A stretch of 64,000 bases of DNA from Rhizobium mongolense subsp. loessense (GCF_900099775.1 NZ_FMTM01000004.1:420888-484887), one strand, 5' to 3'. Shown: positions 49,257 to 58,984, numbered from the stretch's first letter. The notes: generated by a model from the sequence alone, not told the origin. Made by a program: numbers and translations.

Positions 49257-50768
49257 TCAGGTCTTTGCGTAAAGGTCGGCGTATTTCTGCCGAAGAACGT
49301 TCTTCTGCACCTTGCCCATGGCATTGCGCGGCAAGTCCTCGGCGAAGATGATGCGCTTCGGCTGCTTGTAACGTGCGAGCCGGTCGTGGAGCGCATGAAG
49401 AATGGCGCCTTCGTCAAGCGCTGTATTGGGTTTGCGCACCACGATGGCTGTGACGCCCTCTCCGAAATCGGGATGAGGAACTCCGATGACGGCACTTTCG
49501 GCGACGCCATCGAGTTGGTCGATCTCGCCTTCGACCTCCTTGGGGTAGATGTTGTACCCGCCGGAAATCACCAGGTCCTTGCTGCGACCGACAATATGGA
49601 CATAGCCGTCCGTGTCGATCTTGCCGAGGTCGCCGGAGATGAAGAACCCGTCGGAGGTGAATTCGGCTGCCGTCTTTTCCGGCATTCGCCAGTAGCCCTT
49701 GAAGACGTTCGGCCCCTTGATTTCGATCATCCCGGTTTCATCGGGCGGCAGCACGGCGCCGGTGGCCGGATCCGTAACGCGCACCGTCACTCCGGGAAGG
49801 GGCAAGCCGACTGTTCCGGCGATCCGCGCTCCGTCATAGGGATTGGACGTATTCATGTTGGTTTCGGTCATCCCGTAGCGTTCAAGGATGGCATGACCGG
49901 TGCGCTTTTCGAACTCGACATGGGTTTCGGCAAGCAGGGGTGCCGAACCAGAAACGAAGAGGCGCATATTCGCGACCGCCTGCCTGTCGAGGCGGCTCTG
50001 CAGGAGGCGCACGTAAAAGGTCGGGACGCCCATCAGCATGGTCGCCTGCGGCATCAGCGCAACGACTTCGTCTGCATCGAATTTCGACAGCAGGAACATC
50101 GAGGCACCGGCAAGTAAAGTGACGTTGGTGGCAACGAACAGCCCGTGCGTGTGGAAGATGGGCAATGCGTGGATCAGCCGATCGCCAGATGTAACGCGCC
50201 AGCAATCACGCAAGGTCGTGGCGTTAGAAAGGAGGTTTCCATGCGTGAGCATCGCCCCCTTGGAGCGGCCCGTGGTTCCTGAGGTGTAAAGGATCGCCGC
50301 CAGGTCATCTGCCGAACATGACGCATCCACGAAATCAAGTGGTTCGTCCCTCGCAAGATCGAGCAACGAGCCCGTACCATCGGCGTCGAGCGTTTCAACG
50401 ATTGCGCCATGAGCCTTTGCAATCGTTGCGACCGCCTCACGCTGAGCCGGCGAGACCACAACCAGCCGCGGCTCGGCATCGCCAATGAAGTAGTCGAGTT
50501 CGGCGAGCGTGTAGGCTGTATTTAGCGGCAGATAGACAGCGCCACAGCGAAGGCAGGCCAGGTAGAGGATTAGGGCTTGGGCGCTCTTTTCCACCTGCAC
50601 GGCAACCCGATCGCCGGGACGAATACCGAGGGCGTCGATCGCACTGGCGATGCGGCCTGAAAGGTCGAGCGCCTCGTCGTACGTCCAAATCCGTCCGCCA
50701 TTGATGCGGATGAATGGCGCATTGCCGGGTGCGGCGGCCCGTATGGCGTCGAAAAGATGGTTGCTCAT
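49257..50768 (-). CDS. matB: MatB, malonyl-CoA synthetase
   Basis: A 503-residue ANL-superfamily adenylating ligase from ATG 50768 (GGAGGAGGCCGAC upstream). AMP-binding motif YTSGTTGRSKG, then ERYGMTETNMNTSNPY, GDLGKIDTDGYVHIVGRSKD, and the C-terminal catalytic Lys in NAMGKVQKNVLR. Malonate plus CoA and ATP gives malonyl-CoA, AMP and PPi. ERYGMTETNMNTSNP is characteristic of malonyl-CoA synthetases. It lies between matA and matC. Confidence 0.95.
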   Translation of the reverse strand: MSNHLFDAIRAAAPGNAPFIRINGGRIWTYDEALDLSGRIASAIDALGIRPGDRVAVQVEKSAQALILYLACLRCGAVYLPLNTAYTLAELDYFIGDAEPRLVVVSPAQREAVATIAKAHGAIVETLDADGTGSLLDLARDEPLDFVDASCSADDLAAILYTSGTTGRSKGAMLTHGNLLSNATTLRDCWRVTSGDRLIHALPIFHTHGLFVATNVTLLAGASMFLLSKFDADEVVALMPQATMLMGVPTFYVRLLQSRLDRQAVANMRLFVSGSAPLLAETHVEFEKRTGHAILERYGMTETNMNTSNPYDGARIAGTVGLPLPGVTVRVTDPATGAVLPPDETGMIEIKGPNVFKGYWRMPEKTAAEFTSDGFFISGDLGKIDTDGYVHIVGRSKDLVISGGYNIYPKEVEGEIDQLDGVAESAVIGVPHPDFGEGVTAIVVRKPNTALDEGAILHALHDRLARYKQPKRIIFAEDLPRNAMGKVQKNVLRQKYADLYAKT

Positions 50769-50791
50769 GTCGGCCTCCTCCAATTGCTGTT

Positions 50792-52177
50792 TTACGACTC
50801 GCGCGAAAGTCCGCGAAGCCTGACGACTTTTGTGGCGTCCCCGTTCCGGCCGAGGAGATTTTTGACAGCCGGTGAGGCTGCAACTTCGCCACGCTGCGCC
50901 AGGGCCTCGTGGTTGGCTACGATGTCGTCGAGCTTGTAGAGATAGTTGACCATCAGGCCGTGCGCCTGCGCCATCGCCCTTGCCGAGTGGTCGCCGAGAA
51001 AATTCAGTCTTTCCAATCGCGCCCCGTTGCCCAGATGGAAACGGGCGACGGGATCAAGCGGGCGACCCTGCGGCGTGCGTTCGATCAAGAAATAGCGCGC
51101 CGCAAGAGGCAGCAACACGCGCTCCACCTCGGCCGCCTTGGCCTTGTCGTGTGCCCATCTCGGGTCGTCAAGTCGCGCCAGGGCCTTGCGATCGGCATCC
51201 GACGGCACGGGGCTGGCTGTCGAGGCACGCGCTTCGGCAAGCCAGCGGGCAAAGCCTGGAACGGGCGAGAGCGTCACAAAATTCTTCAGTCCGGGCAGGT
51301 CTCGCCGCAGGTCCTCGACGACCTGCTTGATCAGAAAATTGCCGAAGGAGATTCCGCGTAGGCCGTCCTGGCAGTTGGAGATCGAATAGAAGACAGCCGT
51401 CGTCGCCTCGTCGGCGTTGATCTGTTCTCTGCCTTCGTCGAGGACGTCCGCGATGGTGTTTGGTACCGACCGCGTGAGTGCAACCTCCACGAAGACAAGC
51501 GGTTCGTCGGCGAGGCGAGGATGGAAAAAGGCAAAGCAGCGACGGTCGGCTGGCGCCAGGCGGCGGCGCAACTCCTCCCAGCTGGCGATCTCGTGCACGG
51601 CTTCGTACTTGATGATTTTTTCGAGAATGTGAGCCGGCGTCGACCAGTCGATTGGCCGAAGAGTGAGAAAGCCGCGATTGAACCAGGAGCCGAACAGGTG
51701 GGCAAAGTCAGTGTCGATGGCGCGATATTCGTCCGCTTGCGCGGTTAAAGCGAGAAGTTGCTGACGCATCTGGACCAGCTTGGCCGTACCATTGGGCGCT
51801 TGGTTCAAACGGCGCAGGAGTTCCTGGCGTCGTGGTTCAGCTGCCTCATGGAGCGCCGTGATCGTCGCGGAGTTCTTTTCCGCAAGATAGGTTTTGATCG
51901 CCTGATCGAGTTTGGCCGTGTCTGGCCCGAACTTGTCGTAGAGCATTTGCAGAAACTGCCGCACGCCGTCGGCTTCGAGCTTACTCCACCGATCGAAGAC
52001 CTCGGCAGCAATGGCCATCCCGGACGCCTCGCCGCGGCTCGACATCAGCATTTCACAGAGGGTTTCGAGATCGACTTTTGTCGCATCCGCCGGCGTGCGC
52101 GGGTCCGCAAACAAAAGCTTGCGTCCGCGATCCGTGATGTTTTGCAGCATGTCGCTGAAAAATGAGGTTCCAGGCAT
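50792..52177 (-). CDS. matA: MatA, malonyl-CoA decarboxylase
   Basis: A 461-residue protein from ATG 52177 (GGAGGAGGATGGT upstream); the longer upstream frame is not used. An N-terminal helical domain is followed by the MCD catalytic domain with FFHPRLADEPLVFVEVAL, FYSISNCQDGLRGISFGNFL and DHSARAMAQAHGLMVNYLY, containing the catalytic Ser and His. It converts malonyl-CoA to acetyl-CoA and CO2. It is first in the operon, divergent from matR with the MatR site in the gap, 23 bp before matB. Confidence 0.95.
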   Translation of the reverse strand: MPGTSFFSDMLQNITDRGRKLLFADPRTPADATKVDLETLCEMLMSSRGEASGMAIAAEVFDRWSKLEADGVRQFLQMLYDKFGPDTAKLDQAIKTYLAEKNSATITALHEAAEPRRQELLRRLNQAPNGTAKLVQMRQQLLALTAQADEYRAIDTDFAHLFGSWFNRGFLTLRPIDWSTPAHILEKIIKYEAVHEIASWEELRRRLAPADRRCFAFFHPRLADEPLVFVEVALTRSVPNTIADVLDEGREQINADEATTAVFYSISNCQDGLRGISFGNFLIKQVVEDLRRDLPGLKNFVTLSPVPGFARWLAEARASTASPVPSDADRKALARLDDPRWAHDKAKAAEVERVLLPLAARYFLIERTPQGRPLDPVARFHLGNGARLERLNFLGDHSARAMAQAHGLMVNYLYKLDDIVANHEALAQRGEVAASPAVKNLLGRNGDATKVVRLRGLSRES

Positions 52178-52292
52178 ACCATCCTCCTCCTTGCTTGGCG
52201 GCGGTAAGGGCGTCCCCGTCGCCACCATTCTCATTTCCAAGGCTTCGCGGTATAGTATTTACATTGGCGCATGTCGCGTACAATGTCAATGA

Positions 52293-52306
52293 GTGTGTAT
52301 ACAAGA
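52293..52306 (-). promoter_or_regulatory. MatR-type operator (TCTTGTATACACAC)
   Basis: On the minus strand 52293-52306 reads TCTTGTATACACAC. The MatR site described for Rhizobium leguminosarum bv. trifolii is, as I recall, TCTTGTATACACGA, so 12 of 14 positions agree, including the palindromic TGTATACA core. It lies between matA and matR and overlaps the far-upstream GTG of the matR frame. Confidence 0.8.
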
Positions 52307-52337
52307 AATTGGCTTGAGTATTATGAAGGTGGAACGC

Positions 52338-52988
52338 ATGTCTGAAAATGTTGGCAGGTGGCTTCGAGACGAGATTGAAAATGCTATTCTTTCCAATGAG
52401 TTCGCGCCCGGTGAACGGTTGGACGAAATGGTGCTCGCCACCCGGTTCGGTGTATCGCGGACACCCGTCCGCGAAGCGCTGATGCAGCTCAATGCGATTG
52501 GGCTTATCGAGATTCGCCCGCGCCGCGGGGCGGTCGTCATCGATCCGGCGCCGCACAGAATATTCGAGATGTTTGAGGTCATGGCGGAGCTCGAAGGTCT
52601 GGCCGGATCGCTCGCCGCCCGCCGGCTGGACGACGAATCTCGCGCGGCAATCACGGCTGCCCACAGGCGCTGTGAGCTGTCGGCCGGCGCCGGCGACAGC
52701 GACGCCTATTATTACGACAACGAGGAATTCCATAAGGCCATCTACGCGGCAAGCCGCAGCGAGTTCCTTGAAGAGCAGTGCCTGCAACTGCATCGGCGTC
52801 TGCGCCCTTACCGGCGGCTTCAGCTGCGCGTGCGAAACCGCTTGTCGACGTCCTTTTCCGAACATTGCACCATTGTCGATGCAATTTTCGCCGGAAACGG
52901 CGAGGAGGCTCGCCGCTTTTTGCGGGCACATGTCGGAATACAAGGCGAGAGGTTCAGCGATCTGGTCGCCAGCATGACGGCAAGATGA
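52338..52988 (+). CDS. matR: MatR, GntR/FCD-family regulator of malonate genes
   Basis: A 216-residue protein. ATG 52338 is chosen for GAAGGTGGAACGC upstream; the GTG at 52293 is rejected because it lies in the operator. The HTH reads GERLDEMVLATRFGVSRTPV, then REALMQL, and the FCD domain follows (YYYDNEEFHKAIYAA; FSEHCTIVDAIFAG with metal-ligand His). It is divergent from matABC, as in other rhizobia, and probably represses the operon until malonate is present. Confidence 0.92.
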   Translation: MSENVGRWLRDEIENAILSNEFAPGERLDEMVLATRFGVSRTPVREALMQLNAIGLIEIRPRRGAVVIDPAPHRIFEMFEVMAELEGLAGSLAARRLDDESRAAITAAHRRCELSAGAGDSDAYYYDNEEFHKAIYAASRSEFLEEQCLQLHRRLRPYRRLQLRVRNRLSTSFSEHCTIVDAIFAGNGEEARRFLRAHVGIQGERFSDLVASMTAR

Positions 52989-53209
52989 GGCCTGGTCGAA
53001 GCTGGCGCCACCGGCATTTCTCAAGCCCCGCGCTACCTGAAAAATATGAAGCGCAGTTTCGGCACAAGCAAATGCCGCCACAGCAGGTTTTGGCCTCATC
53101 AGGTTGTCTGCGTACATATCCGAACGTCGCAAAAAAGTTTCTCCGTGCCGCTCAAAGGCTTCTGGCGTATGCTGTAGGACACACGGTCCGAGCAGATGGA
53201 GGAGGAGCC

Positions 53210-56200
53210 ATGAAGGTCGGTTCCTGGCTGCGCGATCAAGGCCTGGAACAGTACGAGGAAGCGTTCCGGCAAAATGACATCGATGCGGAAATACTTCGGG
53301 ATCTTACCGCCGAAGACCTGATTGGGCTCGGAGTCACTTCAGTAGGGCACCGCCGTAAACTACTCGCTTCGATTGCAGCGCTGCGCGAGACCGTTCAAGT
53401 GTCCAGGCCAGCCGGCGATAGATCAGTCGCCACCGGAGCGGAGCGCCGCCAGCTCACCGTGATGTTTGTCGACCTCGTCGAGTCGACTGCGCTCTCGTTA
53501 CGGCTTGACCCAGAGGAGATGAGCGAATTGCTGCGCCACTATCAGAGGGCCGTGGCGGGCGCAATTGCGCGGTTCGAGGGACACGTTGCCAAATACATGG
53601 GCGACGGCGTCCTTGCATATTTCGGTTATCCGCGTGCTCACGAGGATGAGGCCGAACGGGCCGTGCGGGCGGGGCTGGCGGCAGTCGAGGCAGTTCGGGA
53701 TCTGCGACCACCGCATGGTGGGATGCTTCAAGCTCGGGTCGGCATCGCCACCGGCCTGGTGGTTGTCGGCGAGCTGGTTGGTGAAGGTGCAGCACGTGAG
53801 GAGACGGTCGTCGGCGACACGCCCAATCTCGCGGCGCGGCTGCAAAGTCTGGCCGAACCTGGAACCGTGGTGGTGGCATCCCGTACGAGGCAGTTAATCG
53901 GTGCTCTGTTTGATCTTGACGAACTCTGTTTCCAGCCGCTGAAGGGTTTTCCTGGTTCCGTACGCGCTTGGCGCGTGCTCGGTGAAAGCGCTGTGGAAAG
54001 CCGTTTCGAAGCCTTGCATGGGTCGGCCCTGACCCCGCTGGTCGGTCGCGACCGTGAGATTGGTGTCCTGCTGAAGCACTGGGAAGCAATCAAGGAAGGC
54101 GAAGGCCAGGTTGTGCTGCTTGCCGGCGAGCCCGGCATCGGCAAGTCGCGCCTTGTCCGGGCCTTGCGGCGGCGGGTGGAAAGCGAACCGCACACGACAG
54201 TCAGTCACTATTGCTCGCCGTATTATCAGAGCAGCCCGCTTCATCCGGTGATTGGCCTCCTGAAGCGGGCGGCCGGGTTCGCTGCAGGCGATCCCTCCGA
54301 AGCGAGACTGGACAAACTCGAGGGCCTGCTCGCGCTTTCAACTGAAGATGTCGCCGGCGTTGCCCCTTTGCTCGCGGCGCTGCTGTCGATTCCAGCAGGC
54401 GATCGCTATCCGCCCTTGGAGTTGAATTCGCATCTGCAGAAGGAGCAGACGCTGGAGGTGTTAGTCGATCAACTCATGGGGCTCGCGGCACATCAGCCTG
54501 TCTTGGCCGTGTATGAAGACATCCATTGGGCGGATCCGACCTCGCTGGAGTTGCTCGATCTGGTGATTGACCGCGTGCAGGGCTCGCGGGTACTGGTGCT
54601 TATCACGTTTCGTCCTGAGTTCCTGCCACCGTGGCTGCGCTACTCTCACGTCACTGCGCTGACGCTTAGTCGTTTGAGCCGACGGCAGGGCACAGCTATG
54701 GTCGAGAGGCTGACCGGTGGGAGGGAGCTGCCCGCCGAAGTACTGGACGACATCGTCGCAAAGACAGACGGCGTGCCTCTGTTCGTGGAAGAGCTGACGC
54801 GGGCCGTGATTGAGACCAACATGCTCAAGGACGAGGGCGACCATTACTCTCTCGCCAGTCCGCTGTCAGCTATTCCAATTCCAGCCACGCTTCAGGAGTC
54901 GCTATTGGCCCGGCTCGACCGACTGGTCTCTGCTAGGGAGGTAGCGCAGCTTGCAGCCGCAATCGGACGAGAATTCTCACACGAGTTGCTCGTGGCAGCC
55001 GCGGAGTTGCCGAAGAGCGACGTGGAGGATGCGCTGGCCGCCCTTATTGCGTCGGGATTGGTGTTCCGCCACGGGATTTCTTCGCAGGCGACCTACAGCT
55101 TCAAGCATGCGCTTGTACGCGATGCGGCCTATGCGACGCTTGTGCGGACGAAACGGCTGCGCTTGCACGCCGGGATCGCCAGGGCGATCGAGCACGGCTT
55201 CCCGGAAATCGTCCAGGGGCAACCCGAACTTTTAGCCCAGCACTACTCGGAGGCGGGACTGCCTGCACTGGCGATCGATTACTGGCTCAGGGCCGGGCAA
55301 GCCGCGATTGCACGCTCCGCAACGGCGGAAGCGATTACCCATCTGACAAGAGGGCTGGAACTGCTTGAACCCCTACCTGATGATACTGCACGGCGCCGGC
55401 AGGAACTCGAGCTGCAAGTCGCTCTTGGCGTCGCCCTGATGATTGCCAAGGGTTGGGCAGCGCCGGAGGTCGGGCGTACCAACGCGCGAGCGCGCGAATT
55501 ATGCGCGCAGCTCGGTGGCTCAAATCGGCTCTTGCCCGTCCTCTACGGGGACTGGGCCTTCCACGTCGTGCGCGCGGAATTGGAGGCGGGGCGAAAGGCA
55601 GGAGAGGAGCTGCTCCTTCGCGCCCGAGAAGAAGGGGATGTATCGGCTGAGACTGTCGGCAACCGCATCGTTGGAACCGATGCCTTCCTTCGCGGCGAGC
55701 TGGTCATCGCCCGCGAATATCTGGAGAGGTCGCTCGCCCTTTATGACCCGCAGCAACACCGCTCCCTCGCCTTCCTATTCGCCCAGGACCCCCGGGTAGC
55801 AGGGGTGTCCGTCCTATCCTGGACGCTGTTCGCTCTTGGCTATCCCGTTCAGGCTCAGACGAAGAGCAACGAGGCGTTGACGGACGCAAGGGAACTGTCC
55901 CACCGCAACACCCTCGGCTATGCCCTGCTTTATGGCTGCATCCTGTCGCAGCTTCGCGGCGACTGGCGAGAGGCGCGGGAACGAGCAGACACACTGATCA
56001 CGCTCGCGAGAGCGCAGGGCTCTCCACACTTTCTTGGGGCAGGAATGGTCATTCGAGGCTGGACGCTGGGAGAGACAGGCGAGTTACAGGCGGCCATCAC
56101 ACAGGTTCAAGAAGGTTTGGGGTCGTGGCAGACGACTGGAGCGAGATTCCTGGTTCCATTTTTTCTAAGCTTGCTCGCGCACCTCGAAACCCGAGCCGGC

Positions 56201-56569
56201 AAAGCGAAGACGGGGTTGGATTTGCTGACCGACGCGCTGGGTCGGGTGCGCGAAACTGGTGAGCGGTGGTTCGAGGCGGAGCTCCATCGGCTGTCAGGCG
56301 AACTGATGCTGCAGTTGCCTATGGTTGATCGAGCCAGGGTGGAGGCACGGCTCCGGCGCGCGATTGATGTCGCCCGAGGGCAACACGCCGACTTGTGGGA
56401 GTTGCGCGCGGCGACAAGTCTCGGCCGGCTACAGATCAGGGAGAATCGGGGCGACGAAGCTCATGATCTGCTCGCGCCCCTCTATCACAAGTTTACCGAA
56501 GGGTTCGCGACATCGGACCTGCAATCGGCCCAACGTGTTCTTTGCGAGGCCGACGACCGCCGAACGTGA
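53210..56569 (+). CDS. SAM-adenylate cyclase-AAA ATPase-TPR-like signalling protein
   Basis: A 1119-residue cytoplasmic protein from ATG 53210 (GGAGGAGGAGCC upstream); the frame is open far upstream over matR but has no start signal there. Domains in order: SAM (residues 3-58, SWLRDQGLEQYEEAFRQNDI); class III nucleotide cyclase (residues about 80-260) with metal Asp88 (MFVDLVEST) and the second Asp in KYMGDGVLAYFG; AAA/NB-ARC-like ATPase with Walker A AGEPGIGKS (305-313) and Walker B-like YEDIHWADPTSLEL; then a long helical TPR-like region. This is a fused LuxR/AfsR-style sensor with a cyclase. The likely product is cAMP. It lies alone after matR. Confidence 0.88.
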   Translation: MKVGSWLRDQGLEQYEEAFRQNDIDAEILRDLTAEDLIGLGVTSVGHRRKLLASIAALRETVQVSRPAGDRSVATGAERRQLTVMFVDLVESTALSLRLDPEEMSELLRHYQRAVAGAIARFEGHVAKYMGDGVLAYFGYPRAHEDEAERAVRAGLAAVEAVRDLRPPHGGMLQARVGIATGLVVVGELVGEGAAREETVVGDTPNLAARLQSLAEPGTVVVASRTRQLIGALFDLDELCFQPLKGFPGSVRAWRVLGESAVESRFEALHGSALTPLVGRDREIGVLLKHWEAIKEGEGQVVLLAGEPGIGKSRLVRALRRRVESEPHTTVSHYCSPYYQSSPLHPVIGLLKRAAGFAAGDPSEARLDKLEGLLALSTEDVAGVAPLLAALLSIPAGDRYPPLELNSHLQKEQTLEVLVDQLMGLAAHQPVLAVYEDIHWADPTSLELLDLVIDRVQGSRVLVLITFRPEFLPPWLRYSHVTALTLSRLSRRQGTAMVERLTGGRELPAEVLDDIVAKTDGVPLFVEELTRAVIETNMLKDEGDHYSLASPLSAIPIPATLQESLLARLDRLVSAREVAQLAAAIGREFSHELLVAAAELPKSDVEDALAALIASGLVFRHGISSQATYSFKHALVRDAAYATLVRTKRLRLHAGIARAIEHGFPEIVQGQPELLAQHYSEAGLPALAIDYWLRAGQAAIARSATAEAITHLTRGLELLEPLPDDTARRRQELELQVALGVALMIAKGWAAPEVGRTNARARELCAQLGGSNRLLPVLYGDWAFHVVRAELEAGRKAGEELLLRAREEGDVSAETVGNRIVGTDAFLRGELVIAREYLERSLALYDPQQHRSLAFLFAQDPRVAGVSVLSWTLFALGYPVQAQTKSNEALTDARELSHRNTLGYALLYGCILSQLRGDWREARERADTLITLARAQGSPHFLGAGMVIRGWTLGETGELQAAITQVQEGLGSWQTTGARFLVPFFLSLLAHLETRAGKAKTGLDLLTDALGRVRETGERWFEAELHRLSGELMLQLPMVDRARVEARLRRAIDVARGQHADLWELRAATSLGRLQIRENRGDEAHDLLAPLYHKFTEGFATSDLQSAQRVLCEADDRRT

Positions 56570-56668
56570 TCACAGACCTCGGCAGCCCAAGGGTGCCGGC
56601 TCCGACCAGCGTTCATGGACCATAAGGATCGGTCCTCGTTGTCGGTCGGCTCGAAACCGGCCCTGGCT

Positions 56669-56986
56669 TTAGCGTGGCGACACAGGCTCTCTTGCGCTTG
56701 CTCGAACTCGATGCAGCGCGCTCCATACCGCAAAAAGCGCCATTGGAGCGGCCGCCAACATCGCCCACTTCGACACGCGGACGTCCAGTCCGGGCGCCCT
56801 AACATTGTCTAGGCAGATCTTGGCGAGCGCCACTGCATAGTAAGTGATTGCGATCACAGAGAAGCCTTCGACCGCTTGCTGGATATGCAATTGAGCGCGG
56901 GTCCGTTCATCCATCGAGCTAAGCAGCGACGCATTCTGATCTTCAGGCGAACCTGGATCGTTGTTCTTAGCAGATCCCCAGCAAGT
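56669..56986 (-). pseudogene. C-terminal remnant of a DUF3422-family protein
   Basis: From a stop at 56987 the minus-strand frame reads NASLLSSMDERTRAQLHIQQ, then AVEGFSVIAITYYAVALAKI and a last membrane helix before the stop. This is the standard end of DUF3422 proteins (helix with SMxRRxxxQLxLQxxVEGLSVxAISYYxV), which are normally around 420-430 residues. The first three quarters are missing, so this is a truncated remnant. An internal ATG at 56914 could still express the last 81 residues. It borders the cyclase gene and the betaine ABC operon. Confidence 0.65.
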
Positions 56987-57003
56987 CTAGCCCTGCGGCC
57001 AGT

Positions 57004-58044
57004 TCAGTGAGGAGTGACTATCGCCGAGGCCAGTTGTCGAAGGTTAAGGGTGCCGATGGCCGCTCCCGTCGAATCCGTCACGGCGGCGTCCTCATCAGCG
57101 CGTCGATCGGTCAATATCCTCATTGCATCTTCGATCGTTGTTCCCGATGCGATGTTCGTGCCGTCCAGCCGGTGCCCGGGTTCGGCCGGCGTCATAATCG
57201 CATCCACGTGGATGACCCGTCCCCGATTGACCTCCTTCACGAAGTTGGCGATGTATTCGTCGGCCGGTCTAAGGACGATGTCCTGGCTGGTGCCTTGCTG
57301 AATGACCTCGCCGTCCCGAAGAATGGCTATCTGGTCACCCAGGCGGAGGGCCTCATCGAGATCGTGAGTGATAAAAACGATCGTCTTTTTGATCTCCTTT
57401 TGCAGGTCCAGCAGGACGGTCTGCATGTCCATCCTGATCAGCGGATCAAGTGCCGAGTATGCTTCGTCCATCAGCAGGACCGGCGCGTCGTTGGCGAGCG
57501 CGCGGGCAAGGCCGACGCGTTGCTGCATGCCGCCTGAAAGCTGATTGGGATATTTTTGTTCGAATCCCTTCAGTCCGACGCGCTCGATCCATTGCATGGC
57601 GGTCTCGACGCCTTTGGCGCGAGGGACACCTTGGACTTCCAATCCGTAGATCGCGTTTTCAAGCACGTTGCGATGCGGAAGCAGCGCAAATTTCTGAAAC
57701 ACCATTGCCGTCTGGTGACGACGAAACTCCTGCAGTTCCGCGGGGTTCATCTTGACTACGTTGACACCCTTGACCAGGACCTCGCCTGCGGTCGGATCGA
57801 TCAAACGGTTGATATGCCTGATCAGCGTGGACTTCCCGGAGCCCGACAGGCCCATGATCACCTGAATGCAACCAGCCGGCATCTCGATGTTGATATCTTT
57901 CAGACCAAGCACGTGTCCGTGCTTTTCGTTCAGTTCGGCTTTGGTAAGACCGGTCCGGACGGCGTCGACATAGGCAGCGCCGTTGGGCCCGAATATCTTG
58001 TAAAGGTTGCGTATTTCTATCCCTTCGAAGCGGTTATCAGCCAT
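57004..58044 (-). CDS. betaine-type ABC transporter ATPase (ProV/OpuAA-like)
   Basis: A 346-residue ATPase. Walker A is GLSGSGKST near residue 69, the Q loop is MVFQKFALLPHRNV, signature LSGGMQQRVGLARAL and Walker B VLLMDEAYSALD. The C-terminal third has a CBS-like segment (DAMRILTDRRADEDAAV), typical of glycine-betaine/proline-betaine systems, where CBS pairs sense ionic strength. Its start overlaps the permease stop by 8 bp. It is last in the SBP-permease-ATPase operon on the minus strand. Confidence 0.92.
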   Translation of the reverse strand: MADNRFEGIEIRNLYKIFGPNGAAYVDAVRTGLTKAELNEKHGHVLGLKDINIEMPAGCIQVIMGLSGSGKSTLIRHINRLIDPTAGEVLVKGVNVVKMNPAELQEFRRHQTAMVFQKFALLPHRNVLENAIYGLEVQGVPRAKGVETAMQWIERVGLKGFEQKYPNQLSGGMQQRVGLARALANDAPVLLMDEAYSALDPLIRMDMQTVLLDLQKEIKKTIVFITHDLDEALRLGDQIAILRDGEVIQQGTSQDIVLRPADEYIANFVKEVNRGRVIHVDAIMTPAEPGHRLDGTNIASGTTIEDAMRILTDRRADEDAAVTDSTGAAIGTLNLRQLASAIVTPH

Positions 58045-58924
58045 GGACCACCTCCCGGTGCTTCTGCAGGCGGTGTCCGTATGCCTGGCTCACCCGGTCG
58101 AAGATGATTGCGATGCCCACGATGGCGAGTCCATTGAAGATCCCCAATGTAAAATATTGATTGGCGATGGCCTTGAGAACGGGCTGACCGAGACCCTGCA
58201 CGCCGATCATCGAGGCGATAACCACCATGGCAAGCGCCATCATGATCGTCTGGTTGATTCCGGCCATGATCGTCGGGAGCGCCAGAGGCAATTGAACATT
58301 TCTCAGCTTTTGCCAGCTTGAGGAGCCAAAAGCATCGGCCGCCTCCAGGACATCCTTGTCAACGAGGCGGATGCCAAGGTTGGTCAACCGGATCATCGGT
58401 GGTATCGCATAGATCACGACTGCGATAAGTCCTGGCACGCGTCCGATGCCAAGCAGCATGACCACGGGTATCAGGTATACGAAGCTGGGCATCGTCTGCA
58501 TCACGTCAAGGAGTGGATTGATCACTCTCTGGACCCGGTCCGACCGCGACATGAGGATTCCAATCGGGATTCCGATCGCGATGGACAAGATGGTGCAGAC
58601 CAGGATCATCGAGATGGTCCGCATGGTGTCGTCCCACATGTCGAGGTAGCCGATTGCCAGCAAGGTCAAAAGACAGGCCAAGACCACCTTGACGCTTCGG
58701 CTGCCGGCCCACGCGATGGCTAAAATCATCAGCGTAATAATCGGCCATGGCGTCTGTGTCATGAAACGCTCTGCGGCCATCAGGAAGTGCTGCAGCGGCG
58801 AGAACATGTTTTCGATACCTTCACCGTATGCGCGGGTGAACGATCTGAATCCGTCGTCGATCGCCTTCTTGAGATTGCGAAGAGCGTCATCATCCATGTG
58901 CGGGAATTTGTAAAACCATTCCAT
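58037..58924 (-). CDS. betaine-type ABC transporter permease (ProW-like)
   Basis: A 295-residue protein from ATG 58924 (AAAGGGGAACCGC upstream). Five or six helices follow an N-terminal amphipathic stretch, with the conserved VMQTMPSFVYLIPVVMLLGI and EAADAFGSSSWQKLRNVQLP (ATPase-contact loop) and GVQGLGQPVLKAI. It matches ProW/OpuAB-type permeases of the betaine family. It lies between the binding-protein and ATPase genes. Confidence 0.92.
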   Translation of the reverse strand: MEWFYKFPHMDDDALRNLKKAIDDGFRSFTRAYGEGIENMFSPLQHFLMAAERFMTQTPWPIITLMILAIAWAGSRSVKVVLACLLTLLAIGYLDMWDDTMRTISMILVCTILSIAIGIPIGILMSRSDRVQRVINPLLDVMQTMPSFVYLIPVVMLLGIGRVPGLIAVVIYAIPPMIRLTNLGIRLVDKDVLEAADAFGSSSWQKLRNVQLPLALPTIMAGINQTIMMALAMVVIASMIGVQGLGQPVLKAIANQYFTLGIFNGLAIVGIAIIFDRVSQAYGHRLQKHREVVHG

Positions 58925-58984
58925 GCGGTTCCCCTTTGCTTGAAAAGAGCCGGCCAAATTCTTCTTATTTTCGGCCTTTGCGTA

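Noticed and set aside
52293..52337. GTG (52293) and ATG (52323) as matR starts
   Set aside because: The GTG is inside the MatR operator and the first ATG has no ribosome site; ATG 52338 follows GAAGGTGG.
52778..53209. In-frame upstream extension of the cyclase gene over the matR end
   Set aside because: It overlaps matR in another frame, has no start signal, and its Ala/Arg-rich sequence is not SAM- or cyclase-like; GGAGGAGGAGCC-ATG at 53210 is the evident start.
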